In this document: in pieces, positions 13,681 to 25,060 of the stretch
How the letters are laid out: each line of letters begins with the position of its first letter
Numbering within the stretch: position 1 is the first letter of the stretch
Assembly: GCA_008638375.1 (NCBI GenBank)
Contig: CM018038.1
Location: 14,840,515-14,904,514, forward strand
Length of the DNA stretch: 64,000 nucleotides
DNA from: Nyssa sinensis
Lineage: Eukaryota > Streptophyta > Magnoliopsida > Cornales > Nyssaceae
Reading direction: 5' to 3'
Made by a program: the position numbers and the translations under genes
Notes under the pieces: generated by a model
Databases searched by the model: none
What the model saw: only the letters and a program-made list of their open reading frames with translations
What the model was told of the DNA's origin: nothing

Positions 13681-14198
13681 GGTAAATTACACTATTTTTT
13701 ATGAAATTTATGATAGTTATACTTATTTTTTTTGAGATTTTTAAAATTACACTGACATCTCATATTTTACAAAATAATATACAGATACTTCTCTTTGATT
13801 AATATTTTTTCTTTAAAATGGCAAAACTACTATTTTCATTTTTTTTTTTCAATTTTTTAAATCTTGACCAATTTTTTTTCATTTTTCAAATAAATATAGA
13901 TAAAAACCTTAAATGTATTTTTATATAAAATAAAAATAAGTTATTTAGCTTAAATTTGTTTTTAAATAAAAAAAATAAAAATCTTTAATAAAAATTAGAA
14001 TAAATTAGTCAAAATTGAAAAAATAAAAAAATAAAAAAATAGAAGGGGTAGTTTCTTCATTTTGATTAAAAAAATTGACAAGAGGGAGATATCTGTATAT
14101 TATTTTGTAAAATATAGGAAGGTCACTATAATTTCAGAAATTTAAAAAAAATCAGTATAATTATCATAAATTTCAAGAGAAGACACTGTAATTTACCC
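13681..14198. mobile_element. hairpin element (family H) in a TA microsatellite
   Basis: Starts GGTAAATTACACT and ends with its inverse, AGTGTAATTTACC-like, at about 14198. The arms carry the family blocks. A (TA)n tract lies on the left and TATATA on the right, which suggests insertion into a TA-rich target. Confidence 0.7.
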
Positions 14199-14264
14199 TA
14201 TATACATTTATATAATTTCATTTAAAAGGATAAAAAAAATAATGTTATATATCTCAAAACCTTG

Positions 14265-14450
14265 TCAGACAACTTAGTTGGATAAGTCTTGGGGGTACTC
14301 TCCAAGAGGTACCAAGTTCAAGTGTCGAGGGGCCATCTCCTCGCAATCGTAAGCTTGCAAAAATAGTTGTAGAAGGGGTCAAAGTAGTTTATACTCATAA
14401 TTTCTACGTAAAATGAGTAGTTCCACTTCGTTTCCAAAAAAAAATAAAAA
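14265..14450 (+). mobile_element. tRNA-derived SINE-like element
   Basis: CAACTTAGTTGGATAAG near 14269 resembles a Pol III A box. CCAAGTTCAAGTGTCGAG near 14311 resembles a B box, at spacing normal for tRNA genes. A non-tRNA body of about 120 bp follows, then an A-rich tail from about 14435. No intact cloverleaf is seen, so it is a SINE rather than a tRNA gene. Family assignment needs a repeat search. Confidence 0.55.
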
Positions 14451-14455
14451 TTAAA

Positions 14456-14870
14456 GGATAAATTACCTAGACCCTCTTTAATGTTTCTAATAATTACACT
14501 AATCTCTCTTATTTTATACCTGATAAATTACAAAAATCATCCTCAAGTCTTTTTTTTTTTCAAAATGACAAAACTTCTCATTTTATGAATTTTTTTCAAC
14601 ATTTTGTTTTCTCAATTTTGAGCAGTTTTAATCAATCTTTATTTAAAAATGAGAAAAACAAATAAAAAGTGTCAAAATTAAAAAAAAAAATGTGAAAAAC
14701 AAAAATGAAAAATGAAAGGAACAATTTTGTGATCTTGAAGAAAAAAAAAATGATCGGAGAAGAATATTTATAATTTATCAGATAAAATAAAATAAAAAAG
14801 TCAATATAATTTTCAAACCTTAAAAAAAGTCAATATAATTATAAAAAATTAATATACTTTATTCAAAATT
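14456..14870. mobile_element. hairpin element (family H), diverged copy
   Basis: Begins GGATAAATTACCTAGACC directly after the SINE tail and carries the family internal blocks in both orientations. The right tip is degraded around 14866. Confidence 0.5.
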
Positions 14871-16692
14871 AAATAATAATCTAAAACACTACCAATAATT
14901 TAATAAAAATGGAACCCTAAGATCCAAAATGAAAGTGGAGTGAGAACAACATTTACCTACATCAAACCCAAAATAGGAAAGTCATCATTAGTTCGGGGAA
15001 GAAGAAATGAAAAAGAAATTCTTCATATTGGTTTTATATACAAGTTCTTCGAAAATATAATTGTCTATCATGAAATGTCTTAATAACCATTGATTTTCAT
15101 TTTTCAGTCACCAAGCCAATACATCAATCAATTCATGTTGGGCTAATCTCTTCTTCAAGTTGCACTAAATGGCCCCCAGTAAGTACACCAACAATTATGA
15201 CAATTGAATTTTTTTTTCTTTGGTACGAATGGCATTAAATACAATAGCCAAAGCTATATTAGGAATGTAAAAAGACATATGATCTAACAGTGATTCTAGA
15301 CTTCCCCTGTCCACTGACCCAAGTGATGAACATGCTTAGTGGAGCCATTCACCCATGTGAATCCGAATTAATTACATGTATATGAAAGATTTTATTATTT
15401 TAATAAGAATAATGTTAAGTTTATCGATTTAATTTATCATATTAGATCACATATTTATTTATAGTAATTTTAAAAAAAATTAAATAAAAAATTAAAATAC
15501 ATTTATTAATAACAAAAAAAAAATTTTAACACCTCATCCGAAAAAAAAGAAGAAGAAGAAGTTATAGTCAATAATCCATTTCAAAGAGTTTTAAAATCAA
15601 TTAATTGTAGTTGAGAAGATAAAACGTATTAAGTATATTTGAAAAGCTGATACAAACATAAGAAGTGGGGAAGATGATTCTGCTTTTATCATGGAACCAC
15701 GACGATCGGCTGCAACTAGTGCAAGAGAGGACATGTTTTTGAGTATGGATCACAATCACAATAACCCTAAAGCTACTATTGCTCAAAATAAATGTTAGTA
15801 GACTTGCTTTATAATATTTTTTCAATGGATATCGGAATAAATTTATAAAGAGTGGGCGTTGATATTATGTCGTACTGAGCTTAGAGTTCATTCAGCATAT
15901 TTATATATATAAAACCCTACAACTAGGTTATATATAGAAGGAAGTACAAACATCTTTGGTGAGGAAAAGCTAAAGCCTAAGAATCAAAATGAAAGCATCA
16001 AATTGACTCCCATGAAAAACTTGAGACAAACGCTCCCATTTCTCTTTCTTCTCAAGAAAGAAAAAGGAACCAGGTAAAAGACAAACCAAAGTACAGGGGA
16101 AAGATCAGACACAGAGAGGAACGGAAAGAAAATAAAGTTGTTTAGAGAGCTTTCATTCATCCCATCGGATAAAGCAAGAACAATAGGACTCTCTCTCTCT
16201 CTCTGCTGCACTGAAAAGAACTGGCAATTAAGCACAAGCCTACTGCAACACGCTTTATCCAACCCAAGAAAGTAAGATGAAAATCAAATCAGTCGAATCA
16301 TCTTCTGCATTATATTCGGCCAGCTGTTGCAGTAAAACGCAGACCAGAGAAAATCAGAGCACTCAGCTCCCGGATATGGTCAGTCTCAAACTTCAAAACT
16401 ACACCAACCCCAAACCCAATCAAAAAAGTTAAACCCCCATCCCTCCTATTACTCATGTCATCCACACACACATGCACTTGGACACCCACCATGAAAGATC
16501 AAAATTTGCAAAGACTCGGTAAAAAAAAAAAAAAAAAAGGATCTCTTTCATTTTCTTCATTACAGAAAAGCTAAGAACTACCCAATAACAGTGATGATTA
16601 AACAAAGAGAGAATAAAAGGGAAAATACAAACAAAGAAATTCAAAAATCTTCACAGTACCATAAAATAGAGGCAGCATGGCAACCAAACTCA
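14871..16692. other. AT-rich spacer and probable 3' UTR of AHL17
   Basis: No gene is supported between 14.9 and 16.3 kb. The stretch from about 16300 to 16692 lies just past the AHL17 stop codon on the minus strand and is less AT-rich, which fits its 3' UTR. A poly-A tract is at about 16520-16538. Confidence 0.45.
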
Positions 16693-17583
16693 TCAGTAGG
16701 GTGGTGGTGGTGCCTGTCTTGCAGCGGGTGCCCATATGACATCAGAAGGCAAGTGACAGCTGTAAATAGACATCCCACAAGACTCCGCCGCAGACGGCGG
16801 ATGCCCACTATCTCCGCCGCAGGGAACCTCCGGAGGCGAGTGGCCCTGATCGCACCCTCCAGGAACCGAATTGTGCACATCGTCCTCTGCTGGCAATCGA
16901 AGATATGAAGGGTTGTTAAACGAGGCTGCGATCACATATACAGTCCCGGCAGCCAGCAGAGACCCAACCACGCACCCTCCGACGATCTGACCCTGGGGAC
17001 CAGCCAGCGATATGGTGAATCCATTGGCTAACGGCGGTAGTATCGACTGGGTCGATGTGGGTAGTATTGTGGCGGAGAGTGATAGTATATCGAAACGGCC
17101 GTGAAATGTGACTGTAGCTCCGGGCGTCGATGAGGGTTGTTTGAGAGTCACATTCGCTACAGTGCCTGAACCAGAGAGCACACAAAGCCCCATATTACGC
17201 TTTCGGCAAAAGCACGATATAGCATCAACGATGTCGACACCACCGGGGAGTTCGAGAACGTAGGGACTCATGGAGGGCTGGGTGTCGCGAGTTATAATTA
17301 CCGGTGGCTTTGGTTTGTTTTTGGAGCCAGGTGGGCGGCCTCTGGGACGGCGAACAACTTCGATGCTGGCTCCGTCACCGTTGTTATGGGTGGCGGTGGG
17401 AGTGGCGCCTCCGGGGCTCCGGCTGTCGGCTTCTTCGGAGGTCTGGCACTCTCGTGTTACTTGGAAGTGGTGGTGGGTTTGGTGGGGGTGAAGAGGTTGC
17501 TGTTGTTGGAACTGTTGGGTTTGATGGAGCTTCGCAAACATCGTGCTAGAGTGATCCTTTTCTTCTCCATATTCACCTTTCAT
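16693..17583 (-). CDS. AHL17: AT-hook motif nuclear-localized protein, AHL17-like
   Basis: An uninterrupted 296-residue frame. It starts MKGEY and ends with a C-terminal block (SCGMSIYSCHLPSDVIWAP, then PPPPY) that I recognise from Arabidopsis AHL17. A Gln/His-rich N-terminus (about 22-40) precedes one type-I AT-hook, RRPRGRPPGSK, at 78-88. A PPC/DUF296 domain follows, about residues 105-225, including LSGSGTVANVTL, GRFDILSLSA and SLAGPQGQIVGG. AHL proteins bind the minor groove of AT-rich DNA through the hook and form trimers through PPC; they repress growth genes in the nucleus. A single exon is normal for clade-A AHLs. Most AHLs have GRFEIL where this has GRFDIL, a conservative change. The divergent 'CFCRKRNMGLCV' segment is typical of the AHL17/18 branch. 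The gene is isolated, with no operon-like neighbours. Confidence 0.93.
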   Translation of the reverse strand: MKGEYGEEKDHSSTMFAKLHQTQQFQQQQPLHPHQTHHHFQVTRECQTSEEADSRSPGGATPTATHNNGDGASIEVVRRPRGRPPGSKNKPKPPVIITRDTQPSMSPYVLELPGGVDIVDAISCFCRKRNMGLCVLSGSGTVANVTLKQPSSTPGATVTFHGRFDILSLSATILPTSTQSILPPLANGFTISLAGPQGQIVGGCVVGSLLAAGTVYVIAASFNNPSYLRLPAEDDVHNSVPGGCDQGHSPPEVPCGGDSGHPPSAAESCGMSIYSCHLPSDVIWAPAARQAPPPPY

Positions 17584-18500
17584 CTTCTATTTCTCTCTCT
17601 ATATCTATGATTAGTTTGTATATCCGTGTGAATACAAATAAAATAAAATAAAACAAGTAGCGAGAGAGAGAGAGAGAGAGAGAGAGAACAGAGTAGGGGT
17701 TTTAGGGTTGGGTTTTGATTTGTTTAGATGACAAAAATGAAGATGAGGTACGGTCCTGTAGAGAGAGAAAGAGGTGGTGGGTGAACTTGGAAACCAAGTA
17801 AAGACTAATTGGTGCCTCTGGTTGGAGGTAAAGTAGGCTCCACCTAAGAGAGAAGGGGAAGTTTTAGAGAGAGAAACAGATGCCAACAGGGTCCTACATT
17901 TGGTTAGCTAAAACCGCCTCTCTTTTCTTCAAGTTTGAAAGATTGGGAAGACTGTGGAGAGAGAGAGAGGATTGACAATGACCCTTTGATGTTCTTCTTT
18001 CGGGGTATGGGGGATGTGGATCTTTCTCTCTCTATCTCTATATCGTCATCTCTGTATGTTTTTCTCTCTCTCTAGCTGGATCTATCCTTGGCCTGGCTGG
18101 CTAGCTGGCTTGGCTGGCTCGTCTTCCCTCTTCAATAATCTCAGCTCACTTCCTTTGACGGAAAAAAAAGTTTCAAGTGCTGAGTTGGGGCTACCAATCA
18201 CGACTTTCTGGAGCATGGATCAGACGGATTCAAACTTTTAATCATTTAGCTTACGTAATACATTTGAATTTTTTCAGTTTTCCTGATCCAAAAGTCAAAC
18301 AGTCGGTGGACTTCTGCAACTTCTAACCAATACATTGTGGACATGTCAAGTAATGTAGTGAACTAGCGCGCAGGTGATTACACACTCCCATCAATTTCTT
18401 TACATAAACGACGTCGTCGTCTCTCTGTGTAGGTACGGTGAATCTCTCCTGTAATGCCGCACCATCATAGATGATGCGAGGATTAACTATGATGTTTTCA
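17584..18500 (-). promoter_or_regulatory. 5' leader and upstream region of AHL17
   Basis: Pyrimidine-rich on the gene strand, with CT tracts at about 17659-17689 and 17959-17970. Such tracts are common in plant 5' UTRs and core promoters. The exact transcription start cannot be read from sequence. Further upstream, 18026-18130 has more CT repeats and GGCTGG/TAGC repeats. Confidence 0.4.
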
Positions 18501-18929
18501 GAATAGTATTAACATCTTAATGACTTGACTTCTAACTTGACAGATTGAAAAAACTCACATTTATGGAAATTCAAAATCTATTGATTAGTTTTGGGCCACA
18601 GGTACTTGATTTGGCATAAAATTTGGTAAAATGTAATTATCATCCTTTAATTGCTTTTCTCCTTTTATATATAGTTCTAGTTTAGGTGTGTTAGAGAACG
18701 GGAGTAGACAGTTAAAAAAAAGTTATTTAATGATATTTTTTTAAAATATTTATTTTAATTTTAAAAATATTTAGAGAAGTATTTTAAAAAATTTAAATAA
18801 ACATTTAATTATTTTAAAAATTTATTTAAAATGTAAAAATTTTAAAACAGATAGTAAAATCGTTTATCTAAACACAGTTAATTTTGAACAATTCTCATTC
18901 TCATTTAAATTTTTAAATGTATTTTCAAT

Positions 18930-19141
18930 ATTATTAGATTGTCTTATATCGTCCGTCTCTATCTCTTCGCACCTCAACTCCTCGGACTCAAGGTTGAATC
19001 TCTGGCCTGACTCTGATACCATATTGAAATTGAAGGCGCAGTCCATTCAGCTTTTTAAAACTCAAGTGTTAAGGAGAAGAGTAGCCTGCTATATAAATAG
19101 ACCAAAAAAATTAGAGACGAACGATATGAGACAACCCAACA
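18930..19141 (-). mobile_element. rearranged TRIM fragment with inverted LTR piece
   Basis: Relative of the TRIM at 22277. On the minus strand, an LTR from 19141 down to about 19025 (TGTTGGGTTGTC ... TTTCAA) is followed by a tRNA-Met primer-binding-like site, TGGTATCAGAGTCAGGCC, ending near 19003. Instead of a second direct LTR, the far side (about 18936-18967) carries the LTR start in inverted orientation (GATTGTCTTATATCGTCCGTC). This is therefore a rearranged copy. Confidence 0.55.
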
Positions 19142-19839
19142 AATATTTTGAAGAGAGAGGATGACAGATAAACATATTTTGTTACTATTAGGAACGTTTC
19201 AAATTCAAAAAAAATAATATCATAGAAATTGCATTATGGGTACAATTTTATTTATTTTTTTACTTATAATAATGACCTTCCCTTTGCAAATTAAATCATG
19301 AATACGTGAAAGTCACATCTATTCATTAAAACCTCTTAAAATTCGAATTTAAGATAACTAAATTTGTGATTCATTTCTAACTTTGAGTCATAATCATCCA
19401 TGTTGAAAGAAAATTGGTATAACATTTAAAACATGAATGAATTTAAGAGTTTGATTATAGGTAAGGGTCAAAGTTATATTAAAAACCGGAAGACGACCGC
19501 CAACATTTGTATTTTCTTTTTAAAAGTTTTTTGTTTGTTAGTATAATAACGAGAGAGGACGAAAATTCTATCTAGAGACGTGTGCTTGACTCTCTAACTG
19601 GACCGGTGTCTATTAAAAATATATATATATATATATATTATCATTTCAAATAGAATTTTGGTCTCATTGTCTTAAAAGTTTTTAACATGTTAATTGTGAT
19701 TTATGATGATTAGGGATATGGTTTCGGGGTAAAAATATTAGCAATAAAATTTAAGTAGCTCAAATTCAAATCTTTTTTGTTCTGATTATTAACAATTAGA
19801 ACTTATAAGGTGGGGTTAGTTGTTACGAAGAGAAAAACT

Positions 19840-20215
19840 TAATTTGGTGCATGTAAACTAATCCAGATACCCCCTTCTCCTTTACCAATTTATAAAAAAA
19901 AAATTAATCTGGTACACATAGGTTGATTCAGGATACTCCTTACAGATACATAACCTATACATAAAAAAAATTATGCTGGTCCAAGATAGTACTTACTGAT
20001 TTATAAAAAAGAAAAAGATAAATCTAGCTATCAGAAAAAAAAAATTTAGTCTAATACGCGTAAACTGATCTAGAATACCTTATTTATCTCCTTATCAATT
20101 CATAAAAAAAAAATATTAATCTAACGAGCATAATTTGATTTAGAATATCTGTTACCGATTCATAAAAAAAAAATAATGATACCTATTCATAAAAAAAAAA
20201 AATATTAATTTATGA
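19840..20215. repeat. degenerate minisatellite, about 60-70 bp units
   Basis: About six diverged units, each with a form of TAATCTGGTACGCATAAACTGATC, then GATACC/GAATACC, then ATTCATAAAAAAAA. The A-runs at about 19897, 19965, 20105, 20167 and 20195 mark unit ends. No coding potential. Confidence 0.6.
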
Positions 20216-20338
20216 TGTTTAACAGTAGGTTTTAATTGTCAGAAACTTTTCTTAAAATATTCCAACAAATCTAACCATGCCCAAAATTACTAGATGGAAC
20301 CGGGTGTCCAGTTACAAAGTCTTGGGAGTAACTAATCA

Positions 20339-20339
20339 G

Positions 20340-20385
<46 letters not shown>

Positions 20386-20445
20386 ACACATACAGACAAA
20401 GAATGGTCTCTCTCTCTCTCTCACACACACACAAATACACACAGA
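20339..20445. repeat. compound CT/CA microsatellites
   Basis: (CT)n runs into (CA)n at about 20339-20383, and a second, shorter CT/CA compound is at about 20406-20433. Confidence 0.9.
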
Positions 20446-21186
20446 GAAAGAGGAAAGATTTAGCGACAAGGGTTGACAGGCGATGTAAAGGCGTAAAGCG
20501 AACGAACAAGGAATCTTATTTACACACAAATATGGTAAGCCTTACAAATTAAGCTTGTGGACAATCCAAATCATCACCCCCCCTATTAATTCTTGCCAAC
20601 TTTCTCTTTTTCTTTTCCTTTCTTTTTTCTATTTTATTTTATTTTATTAAAGTACCCTGAAGTTGTAAGCAGAAAGTGCAACACCAAATCAAAAAGGAAG
20701 ATATTGATTTGTATGGAAAACAGCTTGAAGAATATTGATGTAAAATGTTAAGATTCATACAGGTAATATATATATATATATATATTACCTGATGGAGAAA
20801 AGAGAAGGAAATTCAGTTATATATACTTTTAAGAAAGGACTCCCTTTCTAAACTAAACTTTCTTCTCTCCAAATATCCCATTCTTTCCTAGAAACAATTG
20901 TAAACTTTGTTTTTTCCCTAAGGATTTTTGAAGATTTCATATTTATTTTCTTCTTAATTTGCAAAGTGGGATGGTAAAGCCCAATTTGTCCCTTAAAAAA
21001 ATTGTCAACAATAAGATTCAAACCTTTTACATTGCATTACATAAAATTTGGAAATTGGAGTGATGGAAAAAGTGTTAAGTTTTTATTGGTGAAAATTTCA
21101 TTGACAAAGATAACGCAAGTTTTTTTGTTTTTTTAAGATTTTTAGATGACATCATCAAGTAATACGATTTGTTATAAAATTAAAAA

Positions 21187-21676
21187 AATAAATTATATTG
21201 ATATCTCCTAAAATTTCTGATAATTACACTGACTTCTCTTGAAATTTCTAAAATTGTACTAACCTCCGCTCCAGTCCAATTTTTTTTTTTACAATATACC
21301 TTTTATGTTTTTTTTGTTGTAATTTTTAAAATTTTGACCAATTTTTTTAACTATATTTTTCATTTTCAAATAAATATTAATTATAATCTTTTTTGGCTAA
21401 AAAGTAAAAATTATTTATTTAAAATTTATTTTTATATAAAATGAAAAAAAAATCTTTAAAAAAAGTTAGAAAAAATAGTTAAAATTAAAAAAATACAAAA
21501 AAAAATTGAAAGGGACAATTTTATCATTTTCAAAAAGAAATTGTACTAGAGGAGAAATCAGTGTAGTTTGTGAAAAAAAGAAAAGGAGATTTGTCTAATT
21601 TTAAAAATTTCAAGAAATGTCTGTGTTATTATCATGTCATTGTCAAGAATTTCAAAGATGATAAGTATAATTTGCT
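21187..21676. mobile_element. hairpin element (family H) inside the left LTR
   Basis: Starts ATAAATTATATTGATATCTCC and ends with the inverse, near AAGTATAATTTGCTTAAT. Family blocks (TGATAATTACACTGAC and their complements) occur on both arms. It appears to separate two parts of an older LTR. Confidence 0.55.
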
Positions 21677-22276
21677 TAATTAAAAAAAAAACTAAAATTT
21701 AATTGATTTATAAGTTTTCTTATATTTATAAATAGATATTTACGTGAAGGAAAAAGATACGAGAGTGTCTCCATGGATTCTTTGGGCGTAATGTAAACCA
21801 TTTGAGTATTCTATGAGTCCATTTCTCACATCGACGTGAAACATGTTAAAGAACAAAAGGATTTTATAAATAAAGTATTCTTTGTGTTTGAGAGTGTGAG
21901 TGTACAAGGATTTTAGTTTTGAGTTTGGGCTGTGATTTAACTCAATATTTCTTTTATTGATTTCTCTCATAATGAAGAATAATTCTCTTTCCCGTGAATG
22001 TAGATAGTGATTTTGTTGAAACACAAATTAGTTTGTGTGCTTTCCTTTCCCTTTTGTCTTTTTATCTTTACATTTTGGTAGTATGCTCAAATCCTTACAA
22101 GTGATACAAGAGCTTGTGGAATGTGTGAGTGATTTCATAACAATTAGTATTAAAGCTAATGGTTCATTTGGGAGAGTATCTTTGAGGTCCTGAACACACA
22201 ATAGGAAGGTAATCTAATGGTAGATTTGAATGATATGGGGTCAATGATTTGGTTGCAATAGGGATTATATATATAT

Positions 22277-22610
22277 TAAAATTAGAGGCGCAGCCCATTC
22301 AGCTTCTTAAAATTCAGGTGTTAAGGAGAGGGGCAGCCTGCTATATAGATAGACCAAATGAGCTAGAGACGGATGATGTGGGACAATCCAACATGCCCCT
22401 GGAGCACATTGCCCGCGGAGGGAGGCCAGATGAGCGCACCCCGACTACTCTAGTCCAAAGTTAGGCTCTGGCCTGACTCTGGTACCATATTGAAATTAGA
22501 GGTGTAGCAGCCCATTCAGCTCCTTAAAACCCAGGAGTTAAGGAGAGGGGCAGTCTGCTATATAGATAGACCAAAGGAACTAGAGACGGGTGATGTGAAA
22601 CAATCTAACA
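22277..22610 (-). mobile_element. TRIM retrotransposon (terminal-repeat retrotransposon in miniature)
   Basis: Two direct repeats of about 120 bp, 22491-22610 and 22277 to about 22392. On the minus strand each LTR begins TGTTxGATTGT and the first ends TTTCA. Three bases after it comes TGGTACCAGAGTCAGGCC, a near match to the tRNA-iMet primer-binding site. The interior is only about 100 bp, and a G-rich CCAGGGGCA tract sits just before the second LTR. Flanks offer ATATA-type sequence on both sides as a possible 5-bp target duplication. No protein is encoded; mobilisation would need another element's enzymes. Confidence 0.8.
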
Positions 22611-23342
22611 ATATAGTTGCATGTGATGATATCTTAGAGATTTCCTCACCATCTCTTAAATATTTGCTCTTTGGATGGTGTCAAATTTGTCCCAAAGACA
22701 AATTGGGTTTATTCTCTCTTAGCTAGATAGACTTCATGGGATGCCAGTGTTTGATGTAGGTAGAGCCATGCAAATCACACGCGATTGTTTGGTCTTGATG
22801 AAAAGAAAGAATAGTGGTGGTTTATATCGTCTAATTTGTATCTTGATTGGTTGGTGAAGACACAGTGCAAACGTTGATAGATACCTATGTCATGTTAGTA
22901 TGAAGATGTGTGATACATGTTTTAAGGGTGTAGAGTGGTAATTTTTGCTGGTGGGAAAGGTTGATCGAAGTCCTTGTCTGGAGTAAACTAGTGAAGTTAG
23001 TTCAGGTTTAACTACACGTTCATTAGTCGTGTTGGATCAATGGGACTGGACAATTCTTAGTTGTTGATTCGTGTTCTGTAACTAGAATATTTTACAGCCA
23101 ATGGTGGTAGACATGAAATTTCCACCAATGTGGAAGATTTGTTTAGTTTTTATTGGTTTGTTATGAAAGTAATAAGATTTGGAATCTAATTAATTTGTTA
23201 AGTTTCCTTATCTTTATAAATAGATACCTATGTGAAGGAAAAGATGAGAGTGTCTCCTTGGGTTAATTTCTCTCATGCATAGTGAAGAATGGTTCTCTTT
23301 TCCGTTGACACAGGCAATAGATTCTTGTGTGTTCTTTTTCTT

Positions 23343-23373
23343 TCCCCTTCCCTTTCCCTTTCCCTTTCCCTTT
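23343..23373. repeat. CCCTTT hexanucleotide microsatellite
   Basis: About five tandem TTTCCC units within the right LTR of the old retrotransposon. The left LTR has only a short version, so the tract expanded after insertion. Confidence 0.85.
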
Positions 23374-23459
23374 GTCTTTTTAGTTTTACATTTGGTGGTG
23401 TACTCAAATTTTACCAAGTGATATAAGAGTTTGTGAGATGTGTATATGATTTCAAAACA

Positions 23460-24840
23460 AAAAGGAGTTCAAAGAGTGGAAGATCACAAGAAGCCTTGCT
23501 AACATAAAATAAAAAATAAACATGCATGGGAGATTAATGATAAGGAGTTGATGTAGGAGATTAAATAGGCTGGTTGATGTAATTAAGATGAATTATAAAT
23601 TCAGATGTTTCGTGTTCGCTCTCGCGAGCAGAAAAATATTCAAACTTAATCCAAACGAGTTTGTCAATGGTCGTGTATATTTGAAATTTGTCTTGTAACC
23701 ATATATCAAATGGCCTCTAGTTAGAAAAACACTCTATAAAAAAAAAAAATCAAATGAAATTTTATTTTTAAAATTTTAATAAATATTTAAAAATAATAAT
23801 TTGCCTTAGGAGAAATTACATGAATCATTGCTCTTCATTTAAATTAAGTATTTGTGTAACACCCCCCTTGAATGATGTATATGATTGAAAATTCACAACA
23901 TATTTTTATTTTAAAGTGACAATTAAGGTACCTTACATACAAGTGATAATTTAAGCTATTAAAAATAGTTAGCCACTTGTCTCGGGACATTTATATTCTT
24001 GTGAGCTTTTATATTTTAAAAGTTGCAATAAAAACTATTTTAATTTATTCACTACAACATTCATGAAGAAGTTTAACTTAAAGAACAAATTAGTAGATAA
24101 GAAAAGTGAGTTTTGATACCTTAATCTCATGATAATTATTCTACATGGTGTGATTTTTACCCTTTTACAACAGTTAAGAAGTCATTAACTTGAAGCAAAT
24201 AGCATTCGAATTTCATGTTGCTTGTTTATTGGTAAATGAAATTGCAACTCAACTTTTTGTCATAAAAATGTAATAACATTATTCAAATTTAATTTAACAA
24301 TAATTAATTTGTGAAACAGAATCAACTTAATTTAAATTAAATATAAAAATAACTATTTATATACTTTTTAATAACTTAATTCAAAATTTATTTTTAAGCA
24401 ATTGTACACTTTTTAAATTTGTATTCCAATTACATGATATTTACCTGACACTATATTATTTGTAGTTCTTCAAATCGTATACTTAAGAGCATCTATAACC
24501 CATCACCTTCAAATTCATTTTTTTTGGTATCTTTTTTTAAATTTGAAGATGATACGTGAACATGATGTTGATCGAGTAGTCTAAATTTTTTATTTATTTG
24601 GTTTTTAAAAAACATGAAAAGAATTTCAATGTAACATTTAGAGACTGTCATAAAATGAATACTATGAAAAATTATTAATACTTGTAAAATTAATTACTTA
24701 TTCCTTCTCCCCTTAATTTATTTCTTCACGTTGGAAGTTCTTTATTTTGGGATGAATTTTATTTTATTTTATTTTTTGAAATGAAGAAAACTAAACTCGT
24801 CAATCATTGTTTTAGTTTCACGAGACTTTTCAAAATAAGA
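23460..24840. other. AT-rich spacer
   Basis: No open frame or repeat structure I could support. Mostly low-complexity A/T with scattered oligo-A and oligo-T tracts. Confidence 0.4.
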
Positions 24841-24852
24841 CTTGACGTCTTG

Positions 24853-25060
24853 CAAAATTTATACGTAGTGAGAGTCGAAATAGAGACTTGTACTTGTAAA
24901 ACACTTACCTCTCCTACCAAATAAATTTATACTTCATAAGAGTCGAACTAGAAACTTGTACTTATAAAACACTTAACTCTCTCACCAAAAAAATTTATAT
25001 TCACTGAAAGTCGAACTAGAGACTTGTACTTATATAACACTTACCCCTTTTTTTCCCTGC
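24853..25060. repeat. three-copy tandem repeat, 68-bp period
   Basis: AGTCGAA(C/A)TAGA occurs at 24873, 24941 and 25009, exactly 68 bases apart each time. Each is followed by ACTTGTACTT, then ACACTTA and AAATTTATA. Exact spacing and mild divergence point to unequal duplication. On the minus strand the repeated segment contains TAGTTCGACT, loosely like a Pol III B box, but no A box partner is seen. Confidence 0.8.

Larger units (their letters stand above)
21073..23459 (+). mobile_element. degenerate LTR retrotransposon with nested insertions
   Basis: The right LTR is read as 23140-23459, starting TGTTTAGTTTTTATTGG and ending TTCAAAACA. The left LTR matches it from about 21690 to 22142 (ATAAATAGATA, GTGAAGGAAAA, GAGAGTGTCTCC, ending TTTCATAACA). 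A TGTTAAGTTTTTATTGG match at 21073 suggests its 5' part lies left of the inverted-repeat element at 21187-21676. After the left LTR, ATTAGTATTAAAGC resembles a tRNA-Met primer-binding site. Before the right LTR is a purine-rich GTGGAAGAT. The interior is only about 1 kb and has no intact gag or pol. LTR style suggests Copia, but this is inference. Confidence 0.55.

Noticed and set aside
16641..17549. Several long frames on the plus strand and in other minus frames over AHL17
   Set aside because: GC-rich AHL17 coding sequence produces shadows; only the 296-residue frame carries AT-hook and PPC motifs.
24853..25060. CRISPR-like regular spacing
   Set aside because: Plant nuclear sequence; whole 68-bp units repeat, with no constant repeat and unique spacer pattern.
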